Source: SB11 sp037968475 (GTDB lineage Bacteria; Bacteroidota; Bacteroidia; UBA8524). Taken from it: a DNA stretch of 64,000 nt. The stretch lies in contig JBBKVO010000044.1 of the NCBI GenBank assembly GCA_037968475.1, positions 168,764 through 232,763 of the forward strand, read 5' to 3'. Within the stretch, counting starts at the first letter, position 1; each line of letters begins with the position of its first letter. Both the position numbers and the translations under genes were made by a program. Shown here one piece after another: positions 57,941-64,000 of this stretch. The notes under the pieces are model-generated. The model had not been told where the DNA came from, made no database searches, and worked only from the letters and a program-made list of their open reading frames with translations.

Positions 57941-58516
57941 TTAGTTTTTAAGTGTATCACAATAGATATAATACTGGTTGGGAGTAATTTTATGATGTCC
58001 GTATTCTTCCTCAAGTGTATGGTGTTTATAAAAAATCAAACTATCACCACTTATTCTTGCGTATCCAAAAGAGTTAACCAAATTAAAACTGTTATCGTAT
58101 TCTAAAACCTCCATTAAGAACTCATCATTTAAAACTGTGTATTTGTAGTGGTATTTATACACTGAATCCATTGATTTATCAGTAAGAGTATCCATATACC
58201 TACTAAGGAATACATTTCCAAATGGAGCTATTTTTAAAGTGCTATATTGATACTTTGCTGATGAGTGCTTAAATCTTTTGGTTACATATACACCCTCATA
58301 TTTTAGTAAAGTGCTATCAGTTTTGTAGTTACTATCATTAATAGTGTAAAAAGAAAACAATATTGAGTCGTATTGTTCTTTTGTTATTTTGCCTTTGTGT
58401 AGTTTTTTTTGTTCGCTTTTTAAAACTCGTCCCCGTTTATCAAGAAGGCATGATGATACTGCGACACAGATCGTGAAAATCAACAAGGTGTAATGATATT
58501 TTTGTTTTCTATTCAA
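57941..58516 (-). CDS. Lipoprotein of unknown function, TTG start
   Basis: A 191-residue lipoprotein with signal peptide YHYTLLIFTICVAVSSC (lipobox Cys at 23). The first codon is TTG; an in-frame stop lies upstream and no ATG precedes the signal, so TTG is the likely start. The mature part has short beta-strand motifs such as YEGVYVTKRFKHSS and FGYARISGDSLIFYKHH, with no recognised family. It is bracketed by two 41-bp direct repeats and reads against its neighbours, as if inserted. Confidence 0.6.
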   Translation of the reverse strand: MNRKQKYHYTLLIFTICVAVSSCLLDKRGRVLKSEQKKLHKGKITKEQYDSILFSFYTINDSNYKTDSTLLKYEGVYVTKRFKHSSAKYQYSTLKIAPFGNVFLSRYMDTLTDKSMDSVYKYHYKYTVLNDEFLMEVLEYDNSFNLVNSFGYARISGDSLIFYKHHTLEEEYGHHKITPNQYYIYCDTLKN

Positions 58517-58567
58517 ATCAGCAAGGGATTATAATTTGTGCAAGTTACTTTCTAATGTAGTAATTCA

Positions 58568-58608
58568 TTTACCTTATCGATAAACGCTGTATAAGAAATA
58601 AAACCTTT
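58568..58608. repeat. 41-bp direct repeat, copy 2
   Basis: The copy of the repeat at 57899-57939 that lies directly upstream of the DUF58 gene; it runs into a promoter-like TACTTTCG at 58611-58618. Confidence 0.9.
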
Positions 58609-58633
58609 GTACTTTCGTTAACTGTAAACACAA

Positions 58634-59542
58634 ATGGCAGTAATTACACAAAAAGAATTAGAACAATACGGTAGCCTTGAGTTGCTTGCCAAGCAAGTAG
58701 TTGAAGGCTTTATAACAGGTTTGCACAAAAGCCCCTTTCATGGTTTTTCGGTAGAGTTTGCCGAGCACCGGCTATATAACAAGGGCGAAAGCACTCGACA
58801 TATTGATTGGAAGTTGTTTGCCCGTTCGGAAAAACTGTTTGTTAAACGCTACGAGGAAGAAACCAACCTACGTTGTCAAATAGTGATTGATACTAGTAGC
58901 AGTATGTTTTATCCTGAAAAGGGATTAAGCAAGATAAAATTTTCTGTTTATGCCGCAGCCGTGCTGATGCACCTGCTAAAGCAACAGCGCGATGCTTTTG
59001 GGTTGAGTTTGTTTGCCGAAAATTTAGATTTCCACTCGCAGTGCAAATCATCTACCGTGCACCATCAGCTAATGCTGGCGCAGCTAGAGCAATTGCTACA
59101 AAAAGAAAAACTAAACAGCACCACATCATTAGCCAGTGCACTTACAGCCATTGCTGATAGGGTGCACCGCCGCTCGCTTATAGTGGTTTTTAGCGATATG
59201 TTTCAGGCAGGACAAAACAACGAAGAGTTGTTTAGAGCCTTACAACGTCTCAAATTCAGTAAAAACGAAGTGATACTGTTTCATGTAAACGACGGTAAAC
59301 ACGAGATGGAGTTTGATTTTGACAATCGCCCTTATATTTTTGTGGATAACGAAACAGGACAGGAGTTAAAGTTACAACCCAACGAGGTGAAAGAGGCCTA
59401 TTTGCAACAGGTAAAAAACTATATGGCCGAGCTACGCCAACGTTGTGCCCAATACCGTATAGAGTTTGTAGAGGCCGATGTGAACAAAGATTTTAGCCAA
59501 ATACTAGTGCCCTTTTTTGTAAAACGCGGTAAGATGTATTAG
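58634..59542 (+). CDS. DUF58/vWA-like protein
   Basis: A 302-residue cytoplasmic protein. The DUF58 signature RLYNKGESTRHIDWKLFARS and VKRYEEETNLRCQIVIDTSS lead into a von Willebrand A-type metal-site motif D-T-S-S-S, with later strands SLIVVFSDMFQAG and KNEVILFHVNDGK. Such proteins usually partner MoxR AAA+ ATPases in metal-cofactor or surface-complex assembly, but no moxR is present in this window. The start ATG is 25 nt after the second 41-bp repeat. Confidence 0.88.
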   Translation: MAVITQKELEQYGSLELLAKQVVEGFITGLHKSPFHGFSVEFAEHRLYNKGESTRHIDWKLFARSEKLFVKRYEEETNLRCQIVIDTSSSMFYPEKGLSKIKFSVYAAAVLMHLLKQQRDAFGLSLFAENLDFHSQCKSSTVHHQLMLAQLEQLLQKEKLNSTTSLASALTAIADRVHRRSLIVVFSDMFQAGQNNEELFRALQRLKFSKNEVILFHVNDGKHEMEFDFDNRPYIFVDNETGQELKLQPNEVKEAYLQQVKNYMAELRQRCAQYRIEFVEADVNKDFSQILVPFFVKRGKMY

Positions 59543-59622
59543 TATTTTTTAATCCGTTATTTGTTGTTGAGTTATTGGCTGATAACCAGTGTATTGCTAA
59601 GAAAGCATGAATCTATAAAAAG

Positions 59623-59991
59623 CTATTTCACTATTTCTTTGTATGTCTCTGTAAAACTGATGTACAAATAGAAAGTTATAATTGGGATAGTGCAGCTTAA
59701 GAATATAAACTCAAAATTCTTCATTAGGAAAGGGAAGTGAGCTTGATAAAGATCTAGCAAAAGGTTCATTATAAAAGCTCCCAATCCATAGGTTAGAAGT
59801 AAAATATTATATTTCTTACGGTGCTTAGTTTTTTTATACCAATTATAAAAAATAAACTGACTAAATATTTGATATAAGCCTAAGAAAATGCAAATGAAAA
59901 ATATTGCATTCCTAATATAATTCGTTTCGATTAATAAATATAGTATCAAACCAATTTGTATAATACTATCAATAACCTTTAAGGTTTTCAT
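59623..59991 (-). CDS. Small membrane protein, paralog 3 of 3
   Basis: A 122-residue protein with four predicted helices (IIQIGLILYLLIETNYI, AIFFICIFLGLYQIFSQFI, ILLLTYGLGAFIMNLLL, IFLSCTIPIITFYLYISF). Like its two upstream neighbours, it has a G-x-Y/I-Q or W-Q motif at the end of helix 2. It starts one base after the previous stop codon. It is the last gene of the regulator-led minus-strand operon. Function unknown. Confidence 0.6.
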   Translation of the reverse strand: MKTLKVIDSIIQIGLILYLLIETNYIRNAIFFICIFLGLYQIFSQFIFYNWYKKTKHRKKYNILLLTYGLGAFIMNLLLDLYQAHFPFLMKNFEFIFLSCTIPIITFYLYISFTETYKEIVK

Positions 59992-59992
59992 T

Positions 59993-60379
59993 TTATAAAT
60001 CTCTTTTTTGTTCGTTGGCCGATATTATGAGGCTAAAAATTGCCATAATAAAGCCTACAAATAGCATTATGTATAGGTAGTATATTAAAGGGAATGAGGC
60101 TTGTGTTTTTTTAGCTATTAAAAATGCACTTACCCATATAGTGCTACCTGCAAATATTGCAAACAAGCATCTATTATAGATTATCCTTAAACGGCTTCTG
60201 TAACCCGAAAAGTATTTGATATAATGGCTTATAAATTGGTAGCCTCCCAATATAAAGTAAAAAACCACAAAAGCTGTATATGGTTGACTAGCTGCTACAC
60301 ATATTATTGCTATAAACAAAAGTGAGCTTTGCAAAGCAAAATCAACCTTTATCCAGTTGTATGTTGAAGGGACAGGCAT
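59993..60379 (-). CDS. Small membrane protein, paralog 2 of 3
   Basis: A 128-residue protein with four predicted helices and the shared element YFILGGYQFISHYIKYFSGY at the end of helix 2, then a basic loop (RSRLRIIYNR). The ATG follows the stop codon of the preceding gene by 7 nt. It differs strongly from paralog 1 and 3 in sequence but has the same length and layout. Function unknown. Confidence 0.6.
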   Translation of the reverse strand: MPVPSTYNWIKVDFALQSSLLFIAIICVAASQPYTAFVVFYFILGGYQFISHYIKYFSGYRSRLRIIYNRCLFAIFAGSTIWVSAFLIAKKTQASFPLIYYLYIMLFVGFIMAIFSLIISANEQKRDL

Positions 60380-60386
60380 ATAATAT

Positions 60387-60764
60387 TTATATACTTTTAG
60401 CAGCGGCTCTAAATAGCCTATACTCCTTTACAGATATTATAAAATAGAATGCTGCCATAGCACCTCCTACAAGCATTGCAGGTGCTATACTAGATTCATT
60501 TTGAAAATAAAAGGGAGAGGTACAAATAGGTAATGCTACCAAAAGTAGCCAATAATATACTTTTCTGCTTTGTGGCAATTGTATCCATTTGCGAGAAAGC
60601 AAATGCACTACTACACTTGAAAGTTGCCATATAGCTAAACCGCCATAAAGTATTAGAATACCATACAAAAGTCCATCAAGACTATCGTTAGTAATTAAAA
60701 CAACTAGAACAGCAATTACGGGTATTGCTATTTGTACAATAACATCAAACAGTTTAAATTTCAT
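60387..60764 (-). CDS. Small membrane protein, paralog 1 of 3
   Basis: A 125-residue protein from the ATG at 60764 (MKFKLFDVIVQIAIPVIAVL), with four helices and the element LYGGLAIWQLSSVVVHLLSR. The ATG is 2 nt after the regulator's stop codon, and an upstream start inside the regulator gene is less likely. It opens the run of three paralogs controlled by the GbsR-type regulator. Confidence 0.65.
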   Translation of the reverse strand: MKFKLFDVIVQIAIPVIAVLVVLITNDSLDGLLYGILILYGGLAIWQLSSVVVHLLSRKWIQLPQSRKVYYWLLLVALPICTSPFYFQNESSIAPAMLVGGAMAAFYFIISVKEYRLFRAAAKSI

Positions 60765-60766
60765 AT

Positions 60767-61273
60767 TTATTTCACTATTTTCATCAAACCGCCCAGCAAC
60801 CAATTGTCTTGTGCACGGCTCAGTTTATCTAACGCGCCATCGGCTTTGCTTATTACATCTTCAATATTTTCTATGGTTTTTGTAAACTCTTTTGCCTCTT
60901 CGCTTTTATCCGTTTTGTCCAATGTTTTCAACTCGCTCATTACTTGCATCAGGGGTTCTAGCTCGCGTTTGCGACGTTCTTTTATTATTTGCATGGCAGC
61001 CTTCCACATATCTTTTTCGGCATAAAAAAACTCCTTGCGTTCGCCCGGTTTCAAATCCTTGCGCACCAAACCCCAGTTTATCAAGTCGCGCATATTCATA
61101 TTCACATTTCCGCGCGATATTTTTAGTTCTTCCATCACATCTTCAGTACTTAGCGATTTTGGCGATATAAGCAGCAAGGCGTGTATTTGTGCCATGGTGC
61201 GATTAATGCCCCAATTGCTACCCAAACTGCCCCAACCTTGTATAAATTTTAGTTTCGATTCTTCGTATGTCAT
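60767..61273 (-). CDS. GbsR/MarR-family transcriptional regulator
   Basis: A 168-residue winged-helix regulator starting MTYEESKLKFIQGWGSLGSN (ATG at 61273; a TTG six bases upstream is less likely). The helix-turn-helix lies in LLISPKSLSTEDVMEELKIS followed by RGNVNMNMRDLINWGLVRKD, with a wing GERKEFFYAE. GbsR proteins often control membrane-protein or osmolyte genes. It leads the operon with the three small membrane paralogs; a palindrome just upstream of the promoter is a good candidate for its own operator. Confidence 0.85.
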   Translation of the reverse strand: MTYEESKLKFIQGWGSLGSNWGINRTMAQIHALLLISPKSLSTEDVMEELKISRGNVNMNMRDLINWGLVRKDLKPGERKEFFYAEKDMWKAAMQIIKERRKRELEPLMQVMSELKTLDKTDKSEEAKEFTKTIENIEDVISKADGALDKLSRAQDNWLLGGLMKIVK

Positions 61274-61276
61274 ACA

Positions 61277-61284
61277 CAAATATA
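61277..61284 (-). promoter_or_regulatory. -7 element of the GbsR operon
   Basis: TATATTTG on the minus strand matches TAnnTTTG and lies 3 nt before the ATG, so the transcript would be leaderless or nearly so. The expected TTG at the -33 position is not obvious, as in many regulated promoters. Confidence 0.4.
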
Positions 61285-61297
61285 CAATACATTACTG

Positions 61298-61321
61298 AAC
61301 TTTCAGTTTATTTTGAAAGTT
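61298..61321. promoter_or_regulatory. Likely GbsR operator palindrome
   Basis: AACTTTCA-N8-TGAAAGTT, a perfect dyad with 8-bp arms, sits 13 nt upstream of the -7 element on the minus strand. This is where a repressor would block RNA polymerase. Autoregulation by the GbsR-type protein is inferred. Confidence 0.55.
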
Positions 61322-61361
61322 AGAGTGATGTGCTGTTTTGAATGATGAAAGGGTAGGGTAC

Positions 61362-61398
61362 AAAAAAATCCCAGTATTGAATATCAATACTGGGATTT
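61362..61398 (-). terminator. Terminator of the NSS transporter operon
   Basis: A perfect 15-bp stem AAATCCCAGTATTGA/TCAATACTGGGATTT with a 3-nt loop; on the minus strand it is followed by a run of seven T (A run at 61362-61368). It lies just beyond the small-subunit gene. Confidence 0.9.
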
Positions 61399-61424
61399 AA
61401 AGTCATTTTGGTAAGGTATTAGCC

Positions 61425-61541
61425 TTACTCGTTATCGTCTTTTGGAGGCGGGGTTTTTATCACCCGTATAAAGAAATATACCATACAGCTAGTAATTATT
61501 ACTTGGGCTGATATCATTATTATAAGTGCATCGGTATTCAT
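61425..61541 (-). CDS. MetS-like small subunit of the NSS transporter
   Basis: A 38-residue protein starting MNTDALIIMISAQVIITSCM, with one membrane helix and a short tail RVIKTPPPKDDNE. It lies 23 nt downstream of the NSS transporter gene on the same strand and just before its terminator. Small single-helix partners of this kind (MetS) are known next to MetP-type NSS transporters, where they are needed for transport. The assignment is from position and size, not strong sequence identity. Confidence 0.65.
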   Translation of the reverse strand: MNTDALIIMISAQVIITSCMVYFFIRVIKTPPPKDDNE

Positions 61542-61564
61542 TGTGTTTGTGTTTAAGGGTGAAA

Positions 61565-63265
61565 TTAATTAGCGTTTAACTCTGAATGTTGGCGTTTGCG
61601 GTAAGCTATAAATACCAACCAGCTAATGCCTGTAAACAAACCGATAAGCAAAGCACGCGCTATGTATGAGTAAGTCCGATTTTGTTTCAGAATAGCCAAT
61701 GTATCTACATCAGTAGTATTTTTTATTTCTTCGTTAAGCCCGTTAAGTCGCAACATATTTATTAGCGATTCATTATCCAGTGGCCAGCCATTACCTGCCG
61801 TTAAGCTATTAAAAGCTCCAATCCAATCATTGCCTAGAGGGGTAATTAATGCACCTAAAAACACGATAATCAGCATTACGGGTGTAATGTATTTAATAAT
61901 GTATCGGTATATAATAGGCACTTTTAAATCAGCCCCTGAGTTTATTTCTGCCCAACCTTTTTTCATTCCAAATATCCAAGCAAATAATATCGTTTCAGCC
62001 ATAGCAAATACCACTAATGATACCGTACCTGCCCAATAATCATACTCGCCAAAGGCTACTAAATTTACACTACCGTTTGCCCGTAAAGTGTAGAGCAGCA
62101 CCGTAGGTAAGCCCATTATTAAAACGATAAGCCCAAAGGTTATTGCAGCCTTGTTTCGCTTCACGTTAAACTCATCCTGCAAAAAGCCCATAAGCGGCGT
62201 ACCCATAGCCAGTGATGATGTGATGCCTGCAAAAAAGAGCAAGCCAAACCAAAATAATCCTGCTAGCATGGAGAAGATAGGCCCCCATTTCTCGAAAAGG
62301 AAAGGCATAGATTGGAAGGCAAGACCAAAGCCGCTATTACCGGGTTGGGTTAGCCAATCAACACCAAAATAACCTGCTGCAATAGGTATTACTATAGCAC
62401 CACCCAAAACAACCTCTACAAACTCATTGGTAAAACCTGCCGATACAGCGTTTAAAGCCACATCGTCTTTTTCACGTAAGTAAGCCGCATAGCAATGTAC
62501 CGTACCCATACCTACAGAAAGGGTAAAGAATATTTGCCCTGCCGCCGCGAGCCAGACTTTGGGGTTGCTGAGGGAGTCGTATTGCGGAGTCCATAAAAAG
62601 TTTAAGCCATCTAGTGCATTCGCATCAGGAAACTCAGGTGAAGCACCCGAAGTACCCAGTGTTAGTCCTCTAACAGCCAAAAATGCGCCAAATATTAGCA
62701 GCATAGGTATACCTATTTTTGCTGCCGATTCTACTCCCTTTAATCCGCGTGAAAGGATGTAGGTATTAATTATTAAACAGATAATATAAAAAACCACAGC
62801 CTCGTAAGGGATGCCTGTGGTACTGCGTGATACATCAAGATATTTAAAAAAGAAGGCCGATACCTCCGTCATGGTTTTACCATCAAAAGTACCTGCTATA
62901 CTATGGAATACATACGATAAAGTCCACGATTCTATATAACAATAATAGGCTGCCACCGCAATATTGGTGAAGATGCCAAAAACGCCAAAGTATTTCCAAA
63001 ATCGGCGTTTATCCATACTGTCTAATATAAATGGAGTACTGTGGTTGCCAAATTTGCCCCCAAAACGCCCCATGCTCCATTCAATCCACAAAAGGGGTAT
63101 GCCCATTAGTAAAAAACATACTAGGTAAGGTATGATAAATGCCCCACCGCCGTTGGCCACTGCCTGTGCCGGAAAACGGAGAAAGTTGCCTAAGCCCACC
63201 GCATTGCCTGCCATTGCTAATATAAGCCCTACGCGGCTTCCCCATTTCTCGTTTTGTTTGCTCAT
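61565..63265 (-). CDS. Sodium-dependent transporter, NSS (SNF) family
   Basis: A 566-residue inner-membrane symporter with twelve or so helices. The family signature is in MAGNAVGLGNFLRFPAQAVA (sodium and substrate site in helix 1), followed by GGAFIIPYLVCFLLMGIPLL; helix 6 has FFTLSVGMGTVHCYAAYL, and ITSSLAMGTPLMGF lies in helix 8. NSS proteins import amino acids with sodium. With its tiny downstream partner it resembles the methionine/alanine MetPS systems, but the substrate is not certain. Confidence 0.9.
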   Translation of the reverse strand: MSKQNEKWGSRVGLILAMAGNAVGLGNFLRFPAQAVANGGGAFIIPYLVCFLLMGIPLLWIEWSMGRFGGKFGNHSTPFILDSMDKRRFWKYFGVFGIFTNIAVAAYYCYIESWTLSYVFHSIAGTFDGKTMTEVSAFFFKYLDVSRSTTGIPYEAVVFYIICLIINTYILSRGLKGVESAAKIGIPMLLIFGAFLAVRGLTLGTSGASPEFPDANALDGLNFLWTPQYDSLSNPKVWLAAAGQIFFTLSVGMGTVHCYAAYLREKDDVALNAVSAGFTNEFVEVVLGGAIVIPIAAGYFGVDWLTQPGNSGFGLAFQSMPFLFEKWGPIFSMLAGLFWFGLLFFAGITSSLAMGTPLMGFLQDEFNVKRNKAAITFGLIVLIMGLPTVLLYTLRANGSVNLVAFGEYDYWAGTVSLVVFAMAETILFAWIFGMKKGWAEINSGADLKVPIIYRYIIKYITPVMLIIVFLGALITPLGNDWIGAFNSLTAGNGWPLDNESLINMLRLNGLNEEIKNTTDVDTLAILKQNRTYSYIARALLIGLFTGISWLVFIAYRKRQHSELNAN

Positions 63266-63392
63266 GATGCCTAGTACAATTTATATCAAAAGGTTAGTTT
63301 CATGCAAAATGCAATTTTTTTAATCCAAAACCAAAGTAAATGGCGGGTGTAGCTGCCTATTTTTGTGTATTATTGTTTTGAGATATTGAGGT

Positions 63393-63887
63393 ATGATAAT
63401 TTTAGAACACGAACAGATAATACGCACCATAAAACGTATTGCCTACCAAATATACGAACAGCATGTAGAAAATACCGAGCTGATAATAGCAGGTATTGAA
63501 GAGCAAGGCTATTTTTTGGCCGAAAAAATTGCGGATGAGTTAAAGCAAATTTCACCGCTAAATGTTGTTTTGGCTAGTATTAGCATAAACAAAGAACAAC
63601 CTGCTGAGGCTACCACAAAAATATCGCTAACCGATGATGCTATTGCAGGTAAAAACGTAGTGGTGGTTGATGATGTGCTAAATACAGCACGCACTATGGT
63701 ATATGCCTTTTACCCCTTTTTTAAGGCGGGCGCAGCAACAATATATACAGCCGTATTGGCAGATAGAAACCACAAAAAATATCCTGTGGCAGCAAATTTC
63801 ACAGGCATAACATTAGCAACTACTTTGCAGCAGCATATTAGTTTTGATGTTAACAGCGATAAAAGTATGCAGCTTAGTTTAAATTAA
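63393..63887 (+). CDS. Phosphoribosyltransferase (PyrR-like)
   Basis: A 164-residue type-I PRTase. The PRPP-binding loop is VVVVDDVLNTARTMVYAFYP (Asp-Asp pair and Thr-Ala-Arg-Thr), and the N-terminal helices with LIIAGIEEQGYFLAEKIADE are typical of the PyrR/HPRT-like group. PyrR proteins attenuate pyrimidine genes or have uracil PRTase activity; similar Bacteroidota proteins have no tested role. It stands alone next to the NSS gene and is transcribed the other way. Confidence 0.75.
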   Translation: MIILEHEQIIRTIKRIAYQIYEQHVENTELIIAGIEEQGYFLAEKIADELKQISPLNVVLASISINKEQPAEATTKISLTDDAIAGKNVVVVDDVLNTARTMVYAFYPFFKAGAATIYTAVLADRNHKKYPVAANFTGITLATTLQQHISFDVNSDKSMQLSLN

Positions 63888-63945
63888 CGTGAGTTCGAGA
63901 TAAGAAACTCCGTTTACAGCGGGTTAAATACCCACTGCTGTTCCT

Positions 63946-63989
63946 ATTACAGCCCTCAAGACGACTTAAGTCGTCTTGAGGGCTGTAAT
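63946..63989. repeat. Perfect palindrome, 22-bp arms
   Basis: ATTACAGCCCTCAAGACGA followed by CTTAAG and its full complement, with no spacer. The ends (ATTACAG) and the centre (GACTTAAGTC) match the 51-bp palindrome at 38182-38232, while the bases between differ. A weaker dyad GGGT-TAAAT-ACCC precedes it at 63921-63933. Confidence 0.9.
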
Positions 63990-64000
63990 TTTTGATAGAA

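Overview
The window looks like a chromosome segment of a member of the Bacteroidota, at roughly 40% G+C. The evidence is type IX secretion (T9SS) sorting domains, lipoproteins with a Cys lipobox followed by Lys/Asp/Glu, a TonB receptor with a carboxypeptidase-regulatory-like N-terminus, promoters of the TTG-N20-TAnnTTTG kind, A-rich rather than Shine-Dalgarno leaders, a DnaQ-DnaE fusion, and a ribosomal operon of the Bacteroidota type. I cannot place it below phylum with confidence. No rRNA, tRNA, CRISPR array, phage or transposase gene was found.

Layout. 0-2.7 kb holds small metabolic and membrane genes. 2.9-20.05 kb is one continuous str-S10-spc-alpha cluster (rpsL to rplQ, including rpmD and rpmJ, with no tuf, adk or map), ending at a strong terminator; infA has its own promoter and a TTG start. 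20.3-23.9 kb holds a secreted unknown, carA and eno. 24.0-32.0 kb is an accessory locus: two tandemly duplicated, very Cys-rich T9SS proteins alternate with small poly-Pro or lipocalin-like lipoproteins, one a pseudogene and one frameshifted in an A7 tract. 32-43.6 kb carries a CapA-like lipoprotein, a giant PKD-repeat T9SS protein overlapping a phosphodiester glycosidase gene, an FtsB-like protein, divergent arginine decarboxylase and arginase, a beta-propeller-like lipoprotein and a CotH-like T9SS protein.

44.1-44.9 kb and 52.4-52.8 kb are non-coding repeat mosaics with the same plan: a hairpin cassette between two direct repeats. Between them lie YjbR, SRPBCC, a PD-(D/E)XK nuclease gene bracketed by two copies of the dnaE 3' end, dnaE itself and a CPBP protease. 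52.8-64 kb holds a GNAT enzyme, a TonB receptor with a His/Cys-rich partner (possibly metal uptake), trxA, a DUF4386 protein, a lipoprotein gene bracketed by 41-bp repeats, a DUF58 protein, a GbsR/MarR regulator with a palindromic operator driving three small membrane paralogs, an NSS transporter with a 38-residue MetS-like subunit, a PRTase and a terminal palindromic repeat.

The best candidates for undescribed biology are the duplicated Cys-repeat/lipoprotein locus, the nuclease cassette at the dnaE 3' end, and the hairpin-cassette repeat mosaics.
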